NCBI RefSeq assembly: GCF_002008225.1
Contig: NZ_MRDH01000026.1
Location: 78,120 to 142,119, forward strand
Source of the DNA: Agrobacterium salinitolerans
GTDB taxonomy: Bacteria > Pseudomonadota > Alphaproteobacteria > Rhizobiales > Rhizobiaceae
Length of the DNA: 64,000 nt
Reading direction: 5' to 3'
Shown: piece by piece, positions 27,189-36,011 of the stretch
How the letters are laid out: every line of letters starts with the position of its first letter
Numbering within the stretch: position 1 is the stretch's first letter
The notes under the pieces: model-generated
What the model saw: only the letters and a program-made list of their open reading frames with translations
What the model was told of the DNA's origin: nothing
Database searches by the model: none
Translations under genes and position numbers: made by a program

Positions 27189-27227
27189 ATAACCCCATGA
27201 ATCGTGGTGCGATTTATGGGGTTATTT
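27189..27227 (+). terminator. Long hairpin in the cyoD-SURF1 gap
   Basis: Sixteen-base-pair stem (27189-27204 with 27210-27225; one G-U wobble) and a five-base loop, followed by TT only. It is long enough to act as a terminator or attenuator between the oxidase subunits and the assembly factor SURF1, lowering SURF1 expression relative to the structural genes. Confidence 0.5.
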
Positions 27228-27295
27228 GCTGTAGGATGCCCCGGTGGACGCCAGATGGTCTTTGCCGTTCGCCGCGGCTTCCCAAGGACTGTGAC

Positions 27296-28057
27296 ATGAG
27301 TGAAACCACACCAAATAACCGGCGAATCCGCCCTGCTGCGATCGTCGTCCTGCTCCTGACCATTGTCCTGACGGGACTGCTGCTGGCGCTTGGCACATGG
27401 CAGGTCAAACGCCTTTCCTGGAAGCTCGATCTCATCGAGCGCGTCGAAGCCCGCGTCCATGCCGATCCCGTCGACGCCCCTGACGCCAAAGAATGGCCGG
27501 CGCTCGGCGATCCGGCGGAATACGAATATCGCCGTGTGAAACTGTCCGGCACCTTCCTCAATGACAGGGAGGTTCAGGTCTATACGGTCACCGATCTCGG
27601 GCCCGGTTACTGGGTGATGACCCCGCTTCGGCGCGACGATGGTTCAAGCATCATCGTCAATCGCGGTTTCGTGCCGTCCGACCGGCGCGATCCATCTTCA
27701 CGCACGCAAGGCGAACCCACCGGAAACGTCGAGATCGTCGGGCTGATGCGCGCGCCGGAAACAGGCGGGCTTTTCCTGAGAACCAACGACCCGGCAAATG
27801 GCCGCTGGTATTCCCGCAATATTCCAGAGATCATACAGGCTTCCGGGCTGTCAGACGTTGCGCCCTTTTATGTCGATGCGGATGCGACACCCAATCCGGG
27901 TGGCCTGCCGGTTGGTGGCAAGACCATGCTGACTTTCCCCAACAACCACCTCTCTTACGCCATCACATGGTATATTCTGGCGGCGATGGTGGTTGCTGCG
28001 GGCTGGTATGTGATGCGCAACCTCAACGCACCGAAATCGAAAGGGGATGCTGATTGA
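27296..28057 (+). CDS. SURF1 family oxidase assembly protein
   Basis: 253 residues from the ATG at 27296. Two membrane helices bracket a periplasmic domain: IVVLLLTIVLTGLLLALGTWQVKRL (about 15-40) and YAITWYILAAMVVAAGWYV near the C terminus. SURF1 motifs are visible: GTWQVKRLSWK, EYRRVKLSGTFLNDREVQVY, GPGYWVMTPL and IIVNRGFVP. SURF1 helps insert haem a into subunit I of haem-copper oxidases. Its position at the end of cyoABCD matches the Paracoccus qox-surf1q arrangement and hints that this quinol oxidase carries haem a (ba3 type). No cyoE is in the operon. Confidence 0.9.
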   Translation: MSETTPNNRRIRPAAIVVLLLTIVLTGLLLALGTWQVKRLSWKLDLIERVEARVHADPVDAPDAKEWPALGDPAEYEYRRVKLSGTFLNDREVQVYTVTDLGPGYWVMTPLRRDDGSSIIVNRGFVPSDRRDPSSRTQGEPTGNVEIVGLMRAPETGGLFLRTNDPANGRWYSRNIPEIIQASGLSDVAPFYVDADATPNPGGLPVGGKTMLTFPNNHLSYAITWYILAAMVVAAGWYVMRNLNAPKSKGDAD

Positions 28058-28169
28058 ACCGCTGTTTTACCGGATGGTTCATAAAAGCACTTCCTTCTTC
28101 ACGTTTTGCTGATCTATAACGACAGTTCGGCCTGACATTGCCCGTCGGCGCATTTTGTTTCGGTGAGTT

Positions 28170-29390
28170 ATGGCAAGAGCATTTCTTCTCGTTCTGGATT
28201 CCTTTGGCGTCGGCGGCGCACCCGACGCGGAGCGCTATGGCGATCTTGGCGCAAACACACTCGGCCATATCGCGGAATTCTGTGCAGCGGGCGCTGCCGA
28301 TAAAGCGGGACTTCGCGCCGGTCCGTTGAAGCTGCCGAACATGTGTTCGCTCGGTCTCCTGGAGATCGCGAGGCAGGCGAGCGGTGACATTCCCGCCGGC
28401 ATGGAACCGCCGGAGCGCATTTTCGGCCTGCACGGTTCCGCCAGCGAAATCTCCAAAGGCAAGGACACACCTTCCGGTCACTGGGAGATCGCCGGTACCC
28501 CCGTCGCCTTCGACTGGGGATATTTCCCGACGCAAGGCGATGCATTTTCGCCTGAACTGGTGGAAGCGATCTGCAGGCAAGCCGATATTCCGGGCATTCT
28601 CGGCAATTGCCATGCTTCCGGCACCGAGATCATCGCTGCGCTCGGAGAAGAACATATCGGGACCGGTAAACCGATCTGCTACACCTCCTCCGATTCCGTT
28701 TTCCAGATAGCCGCGCACGAAACGCATTTCGGTCTGGAGCGGCTCATCTCGCTCTGCGAGACGGTGCGCAAGCTGCTCGATCCGCTGAATATCGGCCGCG
28801 TCATCGCTCGCCCCTTCATCGGCGAAACGGTCGCGACCTTCGAGCGCACCGGCAACCGCCGCGATTTCTCCGTTCTGCCGCCTGAACCGACCCTGCTCGA
28901 CAGACTTGTGGAGGCCGGCCGAAAAGTGCACGCCATCGGCAAGATCGGCGACATCTACGCCCATCAGGGTGTGACGCGCGTCATCAAGGCAAATGGCAAC
29001 AGCGCCCTGATGGATGCGACGTTGCAGGCTATCGATGAGGCCGAAAACGGCGATCTCGTCTTCACCAATTTCGTCGATTTCGACATGCTTTACGGCCATC
29101 GTCGCGACGTTGCCGGTTATGCGGCGGCGCTTGAAGCCTTCGATGCGCGTATTCCGGAAATCCACCGCAAGATGGCACCGGGCGATGTAGCGCTTCTCAC
29201 TGCCGACCATGGCTGCGATCCCACCTGGCGGGGCACGGACCATACACGCGAAAGGGTGCCGATCATGGCATTCGGACCTGGCATCCGATCCCGCGATGTC
29301 GGTATTCGCTCAAGCTACGCCGATATCGGCGAAAGCATCGCCCACCATCTTGGCATCGAGGCCGGTTCTCACGGCAGGAGCTTCATTTGA
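28170..29390 (+). CDS. deoB: Phosphopentomutase
   Basis: 406 residues. DeoB interconverts (deoxy)ribose-1-phosphate and -5-phosphate, linking nucleoside phosphorolysis to the pentose phosphate and DeoC routes. Alkaline-phosphatase-superfamily metal sites are visible: [14 protein letters not shown] at residues 7-20, [13 protein letters not shown] near 98, [17 protein letters not shown] near 305 and [19 protein letters not shown] near 345. Its stop overlaps a TTG start for the next gene as TTGA, so deoB-add are coupled. Confidence 0.95.
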   Translation: MARAFLLVLDSFGVGGAPDAERYGDLGANTLGHIAEFCAAGAADKAGLRAGPLKLPNMCSLGLLEIARQASGDIPAGMEPPERIFGLHGSASEISKGKDTPSGHWEIAGTPVAFDWGYFPTQGDAFSPELVEAICRQADIPGILGNCHASGTEIIAALGEEHIGTGKPICYTSSDSVFQIAAHETHFGLERLISLCETVRKLLDPLNIGRVIARPFIGETVATFERTGNRRDFSVLPPEPTLLDRLVEAGRKVHAIGKIGDIYAHQGVTRVIKANGNSALMDATLQAIDEAENGDLVFTNFVDFDMLYGHRRDVAGYAAALEAFDARIPEIHRKMAPGDVALLTADHGCDPTWRGTDHTRERVPIMAFGPGIRSRDVGIRSSYADIGESIAHHLGIEAGSHGRSFI

Positions 29391-30364
29391 CATCGCATTT
29401 GCTGAAAGCGGAAATTCACTGCCACATCGAAGGTGCGGCACCGCCCGCCCTTGTCGCTAAACAGGCGGAGAAATACGGCATCGACACCAGCCGCTTTCTG
29501 CGGGACGGCCAATATGTCTGGTCGGATTTCGCCGAATTCATCCGTTGTTACGATGCGGTGGCGCAGGTGTTCAAGACGGATGAAGATTATGCCGTCCTGA
29601 CTGAAACCTATCTGACCGAACTTGCGCAAGCCAATACGATCTACAGCGAATTGATCATCTCGCCGGATCATGGCGACCGCATCGGTCTTGGCGCCGACGC
29701 TTATCTTGCCGGCATTGCCGAGGGCATCCGCATCGCCAAGGAAAAGACCGGCATCGAAACCCGCATCATCGTCACCGGGGAGCGGCATTTCGGCCCGGAG
29801 CGGGTGATCGCAGCAGCCGAATATGCGGCGCGCGCCCGGCATCCGCTGGTAACCGGCTTCAACATGGCGGGCGAAGAGCGTATGGGCCGGGTTGCGGACT
29901 ATGCCCGCGCTTTCGATATCGCCCGCGATGCCGGACTTGGGCTGACCATTCATGCCGGCGAGGTCTGCGGACCGGAAAGCGTTGCCGACGCACTCGATCT
30001 CGTCAAACCGTCGCGTATCGGCCACGGCGTGCGCGCCGTTGAAGATGCCGCTCTCATCTCCCGTCTGGTCGAGACGGGAACGGTTCTCGAAGTCTGCCCC
30101 GGCTCGAATATCGCGCTCGGCGTCTATCCCGATTTCGCCAGCCACCCGTTGAAAGCCCTGAGCGATGCCGGCGTGCGCGTCTGCATCAGTTCCGACGATC
30201 CGCCGTTCTTCTTCACCTCGCTTGCGCAGGAATATGCGCTCGCTGCGGAGATTTTCGGTTTCAGCGATGCCGAGATCAACCGCATGACCCGCACCGCGCT
30301 GGAATGCGCCTTTGTGGACGAAGCCACCCGCGCACGGCTGCTCGCACGGATCGATCAGTCCTGA
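29387..30364 (+). CDS. add: Adenosine deaminase
   Basis: 325 residues from a TTG overlapping the deoB stop (TTGA). It deaminates adenosine and deoxyadenosine to inosine forms. The zinc site and catalytic residues are visible: HCHIEGA near residue 11, [12 protein letters not shown] near 186 (His and catalytic Glu), RIGHGVRAV near 210 and [17 protein letters not shown] near 267 (paired Asp). The non-ATG start is supported by the overlap and by the absence of an ATG near the N terminus. A link to adenine deaminase-type substrates cannot be excluded. Confidence 0.93.
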   Translation: MTSHLLKAEIHCHIEGAAPPALVAKQAEKYGIDTSRFLRDGQYVWSDFAEFIRCYDAVAQVFKTDEDYAVLTETYLTELAQANTIYSELIISPDHGDRIGLGADAYLAGIAEGIRIAKEKTGIETRIIVTGERHFGPERVIAAAEYAARARHPLVTGFNMAGEERMGRVADYARAFDIARDAGLGLTIHAGEVCGPESVADALDLVKPSRIGHGVRAVEDAALISRLVETGTVLEVCPGSNIALGVYPDFASHPLKALSDAGVRVCISSDDPPFFFTSLAQEYALAAEIFGFSDAEINRMTRTALECAFVDEATRARLLARIDQS

Positions 30365-30457
30365 GCTGTTGTTGACAGGGTAAAACCGCGAAGAAGGCTT
30401 GCGAAAAACGAGCTTTCGGTGAATTACAGGGCATAAGATAAAAGGAAGGCCAGTTTC

Positions 30458-31087
30458 ATGGACGGCGTCACAGTCATCGAACATCCGCTGGTGCGGCACA
30501 AACTTACCATCATGCGCAAGAAGGAAACTTCCACGGCCGGCTTCCGCCGTCTGCTGAGGGAAATTTCGACGCTGCTCTGCTATGAAGTGACGCGCGACCT
30601 TGAGATGACGATGGAAACCATCGATACGCCGCTCGAAACCATTCAGGCACCGGTGCTCGAAGGCAAGAAGCTGGTTTTCGCTTCCATCCTGCGCGCTGGC
30701 AATGGCCTCCTGGAAGGCATGCTCGAGCTCGTGCCTTCGGCGCGTGTTTCCCATATCGGCGTTTATCGCGATCATGACACGCTGGAAGCTGTCGAATATT
30801 ACTTCAAGGCTCCGGAAAGCCTCGATGCGCGCCTGATCATCGTTGTCGATCCAATGCTGGCAACCGGAAACTCCTCCATCGCCGCCGTTGAAAAGCTGAA
30901 GGAGCGCGGTGCGAAGAACATCCGTTTCCTGTGTCTGCTGGCGGCCCCCGAAGGCATCAAGAACTTCCGTGAAGCGCATCCCGATGTGCATATCTATACC
31001 GCCGCCATCGACAGCCATCTGAACGAGAAGGGTTATATCGTTCCCGGCCTCGGCGATGCTGGCGACCGCATGTACGGTACCAAATAA
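30458..31087 (+). CDS. upp: Uracil phosphoribosyltransferase
   Basis: 209 residues. Upp converts uracil and PRPP to UMP. Recognisable segments: [28 protein letters not shown] near the N terminus, [16 protein letters not shown] near 73, the PRPP loop [12 protein letters not shown] near 130 and the uracil-binding end [17 protein letters not shown]. It follows add by 93 bases with its own AAGGAAGG ribosome binding site and completes the plus-strand salvage genes. A terminator follows. Confidence 0.95.
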   Translation: MDGVTVIEHPLVRHKLTIMRKKETSTAGFRRLLREISTLLCYEVTRDLEMTMETIDTPLETIQAPVLEGKKLVFASILRAGNGLLEGMLELVPSARVSHIGVYRDHDTLEAVEYYFKAPESLDARLIIVVDPMLATGNSSIAAVEKLKERGAKNIRFLCLLAAPEGIKNFREAHPDVHIYTAAIDSHLNEKGYIVPGLGDAGDRMYGTK

Positions 31088-31115
31088 CACCGTTCATCAT
31101 TACTTAACCGTTTGA

Positions 31116-31151
31116 GCCATTCGCCGCACGCAACGCGGCGGATGGCTTTTT
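31116..31151 (+). terminator. Rho-independent terminator after upp
   Basis: Twelve-base-pair stem (31116-31127 with 31135-31146, one G-U wobble) with a seven-base loop and TTTTTC downstream. Confidence 0.88.
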
Positions 31152-31221
31152 CTTTTAAGATTTCAGCATGTTTTGCGTCTATTCTCGGCAAGGATAACCC
31201 CGCCCTTTGAGGAGAAACGAC

Positions 31222-31743
31222 TTGCTGGCGCGCGCGATTTTCCTGCTTGTTGGCATTTCCCTCGGCGCAACGCAAATTCCGGCGCTGGTGGAAAAATTTC
31301 AGCCGCGCCCGGAAGCAGGCGTCGAGAAAGCGGAAGCCAGACCCGAGGCGGCCAAACCGGAGTCCGTTTCCCTTGGCGGCGTCAATCTGAAAGCCGATGC
31401 TCGCGGCCACTTCAATGCCGCCTTCCGCATCAACGGCAAATCCTTCGACGGCCTTGTCGATACCGGCGCTTCCATGGTCGCCATCAACGAGACGATTGCG
31501 CGCCGACTCGGTTACGGGGTCAACAGCCTCGATTTTAAGTATGCGATTTCAACGGCCAACGGCCAGACCATGGCCGCCTATGTGAAGCTCGACCGGGTGG
31601 AAATCGGCGCTATCCGGGTTCAGAATGTCGACGCCATGGTGCTGAAGGACAATGCGCTTAGCAACATGCTGATCGGCATGAGCTTCCTCAAGCAATTGTC
31701 ATCATTCAAGGTATCGGGCGGCGAAATGCGGCTGGTCAGGTGA
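31222..31743 (+). CDS. Retropepsin-like aspartic protease, TIGR02281-type, membrane-anchored
   Basis: 173 residues from a TTG at 31222, with AGGAG seven bases upstream; a TTG at 31207 would lie on the ribosome binding site. The N-terminal helix (LLARAIFLLVGISLGATQI) anchors or exports it. A Lys/Glu/Ala linker precedes the retroviral-type aspartic protease fold, with the catalytic VDTGASMVAINETIARRLG near residue 84 and NMLIGMSFLKQL near 150. These clan AA single-domain proteases act as homodimers; the substrate is not known. Its 3' end overlaps the convergent deoA by eight bases. Confidence 0.82.
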   Translation: MLARAIFLLVGISLGATQIPALVEKFQPRPEAGVEKAEARPEAAKPESVSLGGVNLKADARGHFNAAFRINGKSFDGLVDTGASMVAINETIARRLGYGVNSLDFKYAISTANGQTMAAYVKLDRVEIGAIRVQNVDAMVLKDNALSNMLIGMSFLKQLSSFKVSGGEMRLVR

Positions 31744-33052
31744 TCCTCTCAAGAACCACGTTGCCGATCTCTGTCGCAGCGTCATCAATCCCGTAACAAG
31801 CCGCAATCATTTCGGCGGCGTGTTCCGCTTCTTCTTTAGAGGCAGCATGGACTATCGCGACAGGCTCGCCCTTTTCCACTTTTGTGCCGAGCGGCAGGAT
31901 GTCAGAAATACCGACCGCAGCGTCAACGGTATCCGACGGCTTTCTTCTACCGCCGCCAAGCTCCACAACCACCATACCGAGATCGCGGGTCGCGCAGGAT
32001 GAGAGCCAACCGCTGCGCGGAGCCGAAACCGGGAGAGTGACCGGCGCGGACGGCAGGTAATGGGACGGGCGTACAACGAAATCCGAAGGCCCGCCGAGTG
32101 CTGAAACCATCCGCGCAAAGACCTCCATGGCCCGGCCGGAGGAAAGAGCGGCCAGCGCCAGCGCCTCGCCTTCATCAAGCGTAGTCGCGCTCCCGGCCTG
32201 CGCCAGCATTTCAGCAGCGAAGGCGAGCACGACCTTTTCGAGACGGGTTCCCGCTTTGCGACCAGCCAGAAAATCCAGGCAATTAACGATCTCGACCGCA
32301 TTACCGGCTGCATCGCCAAGCGGCTGGTTCATGTCGGTTACCAGCGCCGTCGTCGGCAGGCCCGCGCCATTCGCCACATCGACCAACGCGCGAGCCAGAT
32401 TGCGGGCATCCTCCACATTCTGCATGAAGGCGCCGTTGCCCACCTTCACATCCAGAACCAGCGTCTGCAGCCCGGCCGCAAGCTTTTTCGACAGGATGGA
32501 GGCCGTGATCAGCGGTATGGAATCCACCGTCGCGGTCACATCGCGAATGGCGTAAAGACGTTTGTCGGCGGGAGCGAGATCACCCGTCTGGCCGATGATG
32601 GCGCAGCCGACCGTCTTTACCGTCCGGCGAAACAACATCTCGTCCGGCGTGACGTTGTAACCGGGGATCGCTTCCAGCTTGTCCAGCGTGCCGCCGGTAT
32701 GGCCAAGGCCCCTGCCGGAAATCATCGGCACGGCAAGACCGCAGGCGGCAACGATGGGCGCGAGCATCAGGGAGACATTATCGCCGATGCCGCCGGTGGA
32801 GTGCTTGTCCGCCACCGGCCTGCCGAGATCGCTCCAGGACAGGACCTCACCGCTGTCGCGCATCGCCAGTGTCAGCGCCACCATCTCATCCCGGTTCATG
32901 CCGCGAAAGAACACCGCCATGGCAAAGGCAGCCGCCTGCCCTTCCGAGATGCCGCCTTTTGAAAGCGCCTCTATGAAAGCGGCAATCTCCCGAGGCTCAA
33001 GTGACAGGCCATCGCGTTTGCGCCGGATGATTTCCTGCGGGATCAAGCTCAA
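31736..33052 (-). CDS. deoA: Thymidine phosphorylase
   Basis: 438 residues. DeoA phosphorolyses thymidine and deoxyuridine to the base and deoxyribose-1-phosphate. Family segments: QEIIRRKRDGLSL at the N terminus, VADKHSTGGIGDNVSLMLAPIVAACG near 80 (phosphate and hinge), LGHTGGTLDKLEAIPGYNV near 118 and VGNGAFMQN near 205. The start is a TTG overlapping the deoC stop (TTGA). It is the last gene of the nucleoside operon, and its end overlaps the convergent protease gene by eight bases. Confidence 0.95.
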   Translation of the reverse strand: MSLIPQEIIRRKRDGLSLEPREIAAFIEALSKGGISEGQAAAFAMAVFFRGMNRDEMVALTLAMRDSGEVLSWSDLGRPVADKHSTGGIGDNVSLMLAPIVAACGLAVPMISGRGLGHTGGTLDKLEAIPGYNVTPDEMLFRRTVKTVGCAIIGQTGDLAPADKRLYAIRDVTATVDSIPLITASILSKKLAAGLQTLVLDVKVGNGAFMQNVEDARNLARALVDVANGAGLPTTALVTDMNQPLGDAAGNAVEIVNCLDFLAGRKAGTRLEKVVLAFAAEMLAQAGSATTLDEGEALALAALSSGRAMEVFARMVSALGGPSDFVVRPSHYLPSAPVTLPVSAPRSGWLSSCATRDLGMVVVELGGGRRKPSDTVDAAVGISDILPLGTKVEKGEPVAIVHAASKEEAEHAAEMIAACYGIDDAATEIGNVVLERIT

Positions 33053-33822
33053 TACCCGCTGGCGGCCCTGGCGGGCTCGCCGCCGGCCAGCACGTTCAGC
33101 ACATCATCGAGGACACCCGACGCGCCGAAACGGAAGGTGGACGGCATGGCCCAGTTGGGCGCCATGATGGTTTCCGCAAGCCTCAAGTAAAGCGTGGCGT
33201 CCTCCACCGTGCCGATGCCGCCGGCGGGCTTGAAACCCACCTTCTGCCGGCTGTCGCGGATCGCCTGCAACATGATGTCGGCGGCCTCCAGCGTGGCATT
33301 GATGGCAACCTTGCCAGTCGAGGTCTTGATGAAATCGGCCCCTTCGGCAATGGCGAGTTCGGATGCGCGACGGATCAGCGCCTTGTCCTTCAACTCGCCG
33401 GTTTCAAGAATAACCTTGAGCAACACAGGTGCCGCGCAGGCCTTGCGAACGGCAGCCACCATGTTCGAAACCGCCGTTTCATCGCCTGCTATGAACTTTC
33501 GATAGGGAATGACCAGATCGATTTCGTCAGCGCCGTCGCGGATCGCCGCCTCGGTTTCCGCAACCACAGCCGCGATGTCGAGATCGCCCGAAGGAAAATT
33601 GACGACCGTGGCGATGCGGATAGCATGGTCTTTTCCGAAAGCAGCGCGGGCCTGCGCCACGAAGCGCGGCCAGATGCAGATTGCGGCCGTATTGCCGTAT
33701 TCCGTATGGGCCCGCTGGCATAGAGCGGCGATCTGCTCGGGCGTGCAATCTTCCTTGAGATTGGTCAGGTCCAGCAAGGACAAAGTGAGGGCAGCCGCTT
33801 CGCGCGGACGCTGGAGTTCCAT
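33049..33822 (-). CDS. deoC: Deoxyribose-phosphate aldolase
   Basis: 257 residues from the ATG at 33820-33822, with GGAGG nine bases upstream; a GTG two codons earlier overlaps the previous stop and is possible. DeoC cleaves deoxyribose-5-phosphate to acetaldehyde and glyceraldehyde-3-phosphate. The Schiff-base lysine is in GADFIKTSTGK near residue 165, with EIDLVIPYRKFIAGDE near 97 and KPAGGIGTVEDA near 200. It joins the products of DeoA, the purine phosphorylase and DeoB to central carbon metabolism. Confidence 0.95.
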   Translation of the reverse strand: MELQRPREAAALTLSLLDLTNLKEDCTPEQIAALCQRAHTEYGNTAAICIWPRFVAQARAAFGKDHAIRIATVVNFPSGDLDIAAVVAETEAAIRDGADEIDLVIPYRKFIAGDETAVSNMVAAVRKACAAPVLLKVILETGELKDKALIRRASELAIAEGADFIKTSTGKVAINATLEAADIMLQAIRDSRQKVGFKPAGGIGTVEDATLYLRLAETIMAPNWAMPSTFRFGASGVLDDVLNVLAGGEPARAASGY

Positions 33823-33824
33823 GG

Positions 33825-34625
33825 TCACGCTCCTCCTGCGATCATTTCCTTTAGGATGGCGGCAAGCCTCTTGCCACCCACGGGAGCCATATCCTTGGTT
33901 TCTTCATGGCTCAGTTCCGCACCGGTCATGCCGGCACCGTAATTGGTAATAACCGATGCGGCGGCAACGCGCATCCCGAAAAAGCGGGCAAGGATGACTT
34001 CCGGCACGGTGGACATGCCGACGGCATCAGCCCCCAGCAGCCGCGCCATGCGGATTTCCGCCGGCGTTTCGAAGCTCGGGCCGGAAAACCACATATAGAC
34101 GCCGCCAAACAATGGCACCGTCGCGCGGATGGCGGCGTTGCGCATGGCAAGCATCAGATCAGGATCGTAAGCAGTGGTCATGCCGACGAAGCGACGGTCG
34201 CTTTCTTCACCGATCAGCGGGTTCATGCCGGAATAATTGATGTGATCGGTGATCTGCATGACTGAACCGGGCGGCATATCCTGCCTGACCGAGCCTGCCG
34301 AATTGGTGAGGATGAGCGACTGCACGCCGAGACCAGCCAGCGCTTCGATGACAACCCGCATCGCGGACGGATCGCCCTTTTCGTAAAAGTGCACCCGACC
34401 AGAGAGCATCATGACCGGCTCACCACCGAGATAACCGGCCACCAGCTCACCCGCATGGCCGGAAACACCGCTTGCGGGAAAATCGGGAAGCTCGGCATAG
34501 GGCACGCGGATCGGATCGCTGACCTCTTCCACCAAAGAACCTAAACCCGAGCCGAGGACGATGGCTACGCGCGGCATTAGGCCGTTCAGGCGCTCCACCA
34601 GAATATCGATCAGCGTATCCGGCAT
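33825..34625 (-). CDS. Purine-nucleoside phosphorylase (trimeric, PunA/XapA type)
   Basis: 266 residues. It phosphorolyses inosine, guanosine and their deoxy forms. Motifs of the trimeric class: VAIVLGSGLGSLVEEV near residue 20, SGHAGELVAGYLGG near 55, LSGRVHFYEKGD near 74, LTNSAGSV near 106, GVYMWFSGPSFETPAEIRM near 178 and DAVGMSTVPEVILA near 200. The start overlaps the cdd stop as TGATG. The length and the GPSFET-P-EIR signature separate it from hexameric DeoD. Confidence 0.92.
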   Translation of the reverse strand: MPDTLIDILVERLNGLMPRVAIVLGSGLGSLVEEVSDPIRVPYAELPDFPASGVSGHAGELVAGYLGGEPVMMLSGRVHFYEKGDPSAMRVVIEALAGLGVQSLILTNSAGSVRQDMPPGSVMQITDHINYSGMNPLIGEESDRRFVGMTTAYDPDLMLAMRNAAIRATVPLFGGVYMWFSGPSFETPAEIRMARLLGADAVGMSTVPEVILARFFGMRVAAASVITNYGAGMTGAELSHEETKDMAPVGGKRLAAILKEMIAGGA

Positions 34626-35029
34626 CAGGGCAACTCAGTCTTGAAGCTGAAGGGCAAAAGCTCTTCCATGGTCATGACCTTCTGGACGCCGGTTTCGTCG
34701 CACAGATAGACTCGCGTTTCCGGCGTGGCAAATTCGGCGATCTTCTGCCGACATCCCCCGCAAGGCGGGCAGAGAGCCAGCTTTTCCGCGATGACAGCGA
34801 TCTCGCTGATCTTCTTTGCACCACCCATGATCATGGCGCTGATCGCAGAAGGTTCGGCGCACCAGCCCTGCGGAAAAGAGAGGTTCTCGATATTGGCGCC
34901 CTTGTAAATCTTCCCGTCTTCCGCGCGGATCGCCGCGCCGACCGGAAATTTGGAATAAGGCGCGTGCGCGAAGGCCATGGCCTCCACCGCCGCCTCGAAC
35001 AGCGCATGGGATTTTGGATCGGAGGACAT
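34625..35029 (-). CDS. cdd: Cytidine deaminase
   Basis: 134 residues from the ATG at 35027-35029 with AAAGGAG upstream inside the end of the permease gene. It deaminates cytidine and deoxycytidine. The zinc site is clear: the C-A-E motif in WCAEPSAISAMI near residue 53 and CPPCGGCRQKI near 87. The N-terminal HAPYSKFPVGAAIR matches the family. It is four bases downstream of the BMP-type permease gene and coupled to the purine phosphorylase, placing it within the nucleoside uptake and breakdown operon. Confidence 0.94.
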   Translation of the reverse strand: MSSDPKSHALFEAAVEAMAFAHAPYSKFPVGAAIRAEDGKIYKGANIENLSFPQGWCAEPSAISAMIMGGAKKISEIAVIAEKLALCPPCGGCRQKIAEFATPETRVYLCDETGVQKVMTMEELLPFSFKTELP

Positions 35030-35033
35030 GGAT

Positions 35034-36005
35034 TTAACGCTCCTTTGCATAGGCAACGCCACCGGCCTTGGGGGGCTTGGCGACGCCGATGAAACCGGCA
35101 AGCAGAATGCAGGTCAGAATATAGGGCATGGCCTGGAAAATCTGCACCGGCACTTCGCCGATACCGGGCACGGATTTGCCCTGCATGAAGTTAGCGAAGG
35201 CGTCCAGAAAACCGAACAGCAGGCAGGCGAACATGACCGGCACCGGCTTCCATTTCGCGAAGATCAGCGCTGCCAGCGCGATATAGCCCTTGCCCGCCGA
35301 CATGTTGGCGATGAAGGCCGCCGATTGCGCAACGGCAAGATAGGCACCTGAGAAACCGCAGAGAAAGCCGGCGACGATGACCGCGCGGTAACGCATCCAC
35401 GTCACCGAAATGCCCGCCGTATCGACGGCACCCGGGTTTTCACCGACAGCGCGCAGTCGCAGGCCGAAACGGGTGCGGTAAAGCACCCACCAGGACAGCG
35501 GTACCGCCAGAAATGCCAGATAGGTGAGGATATTGTTGCCGGAAATGACATTGGCATAAAGCGGGCCGATGAAGGGCACCTCACGCATCGCATCCGCGCC
35601 GGGCAGGATGATCGGCGCAAAACGGCCCTCTGCCGACAATTGCGGCGTGCGGCCGCCCTGCCCGAACCAGGCCTGCCCCAGAACAACCGTCAGGCCGGCG
35701 GCGATGAAATTCAGCGCCACGCCGGATACGATCTGGTTGCCACGGTTAGTGATGACGGCAAAACCATGGGTCAGCGAGAACAGAATGGAGATGGTGATGC
35801 CCGCCAGCAGACCGGCCCAGGGATTGGCCGTGATATAGGCCACACAGGCGGAAGCGAAGGCCGCCGCCAGCATCTTGCCTTCAAGGCCGATATCGAACAC
35901 GCCAGCGCGCTCGGAAAAGAGCCCGGCGAGCGCGGTGAAGAGCAGCGGGATAGTGAGACGGACGGTCGAGCCGAGGATGCTGACCAGCATATCGAAAAAA
36001 TCCAT
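35034..36005 (-). CDS. BMP-type nucleoside ABC transporter permease (second subunit)
   Basis: 323 residues with about 8-9 hydrophobic helices. It fits the RbsC-like permease family of BMP/nucleoside importers (YufQ type): GLFSERAGVFDIGLEGKMLAAAFAS near 28, NRGNQIVSGVALNFIAAGLT near 92, RLRAVGENPGAVDTAGISV near 185 and GKGYIALAALIFAKWKPV near 240. It would form the channel with the following permease. The gene order (binding protein, ATPase, permease, permease, cdd, phosphorylases) assigns nucleosides as substrate. Confidence 0.9.
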   Translation of the reverse strand: MDFFDMLVSILGSTVRLTIPLLFTALAGLFSERAGVFDIGLEGKMLAAAFASACVAYITANPWAGLLAGITISILFSLTHGFAVITNRGNQIVSGVALNFIAAGLTVVLGQAWFGQGGRTPQLSAEGRFAPIILPGADAMREVPFIGPLYANVISGNNILTYLAFLAVPLSWWVLYRTRFGLRLRAVGENPGAVDTAGISVTWMRYRAVIVAGFLCGFSGAYLAVAQSAAFIANMSAGKGYIALAALIFAKWKPVPVMFACLLFGFLDAFANFMQGKSVPGIGEVPVQIFQAMPYILTCILLAGFIGVAKPPKAGGVAYAKER

Positions 36006-36011
36006 ATCAAC

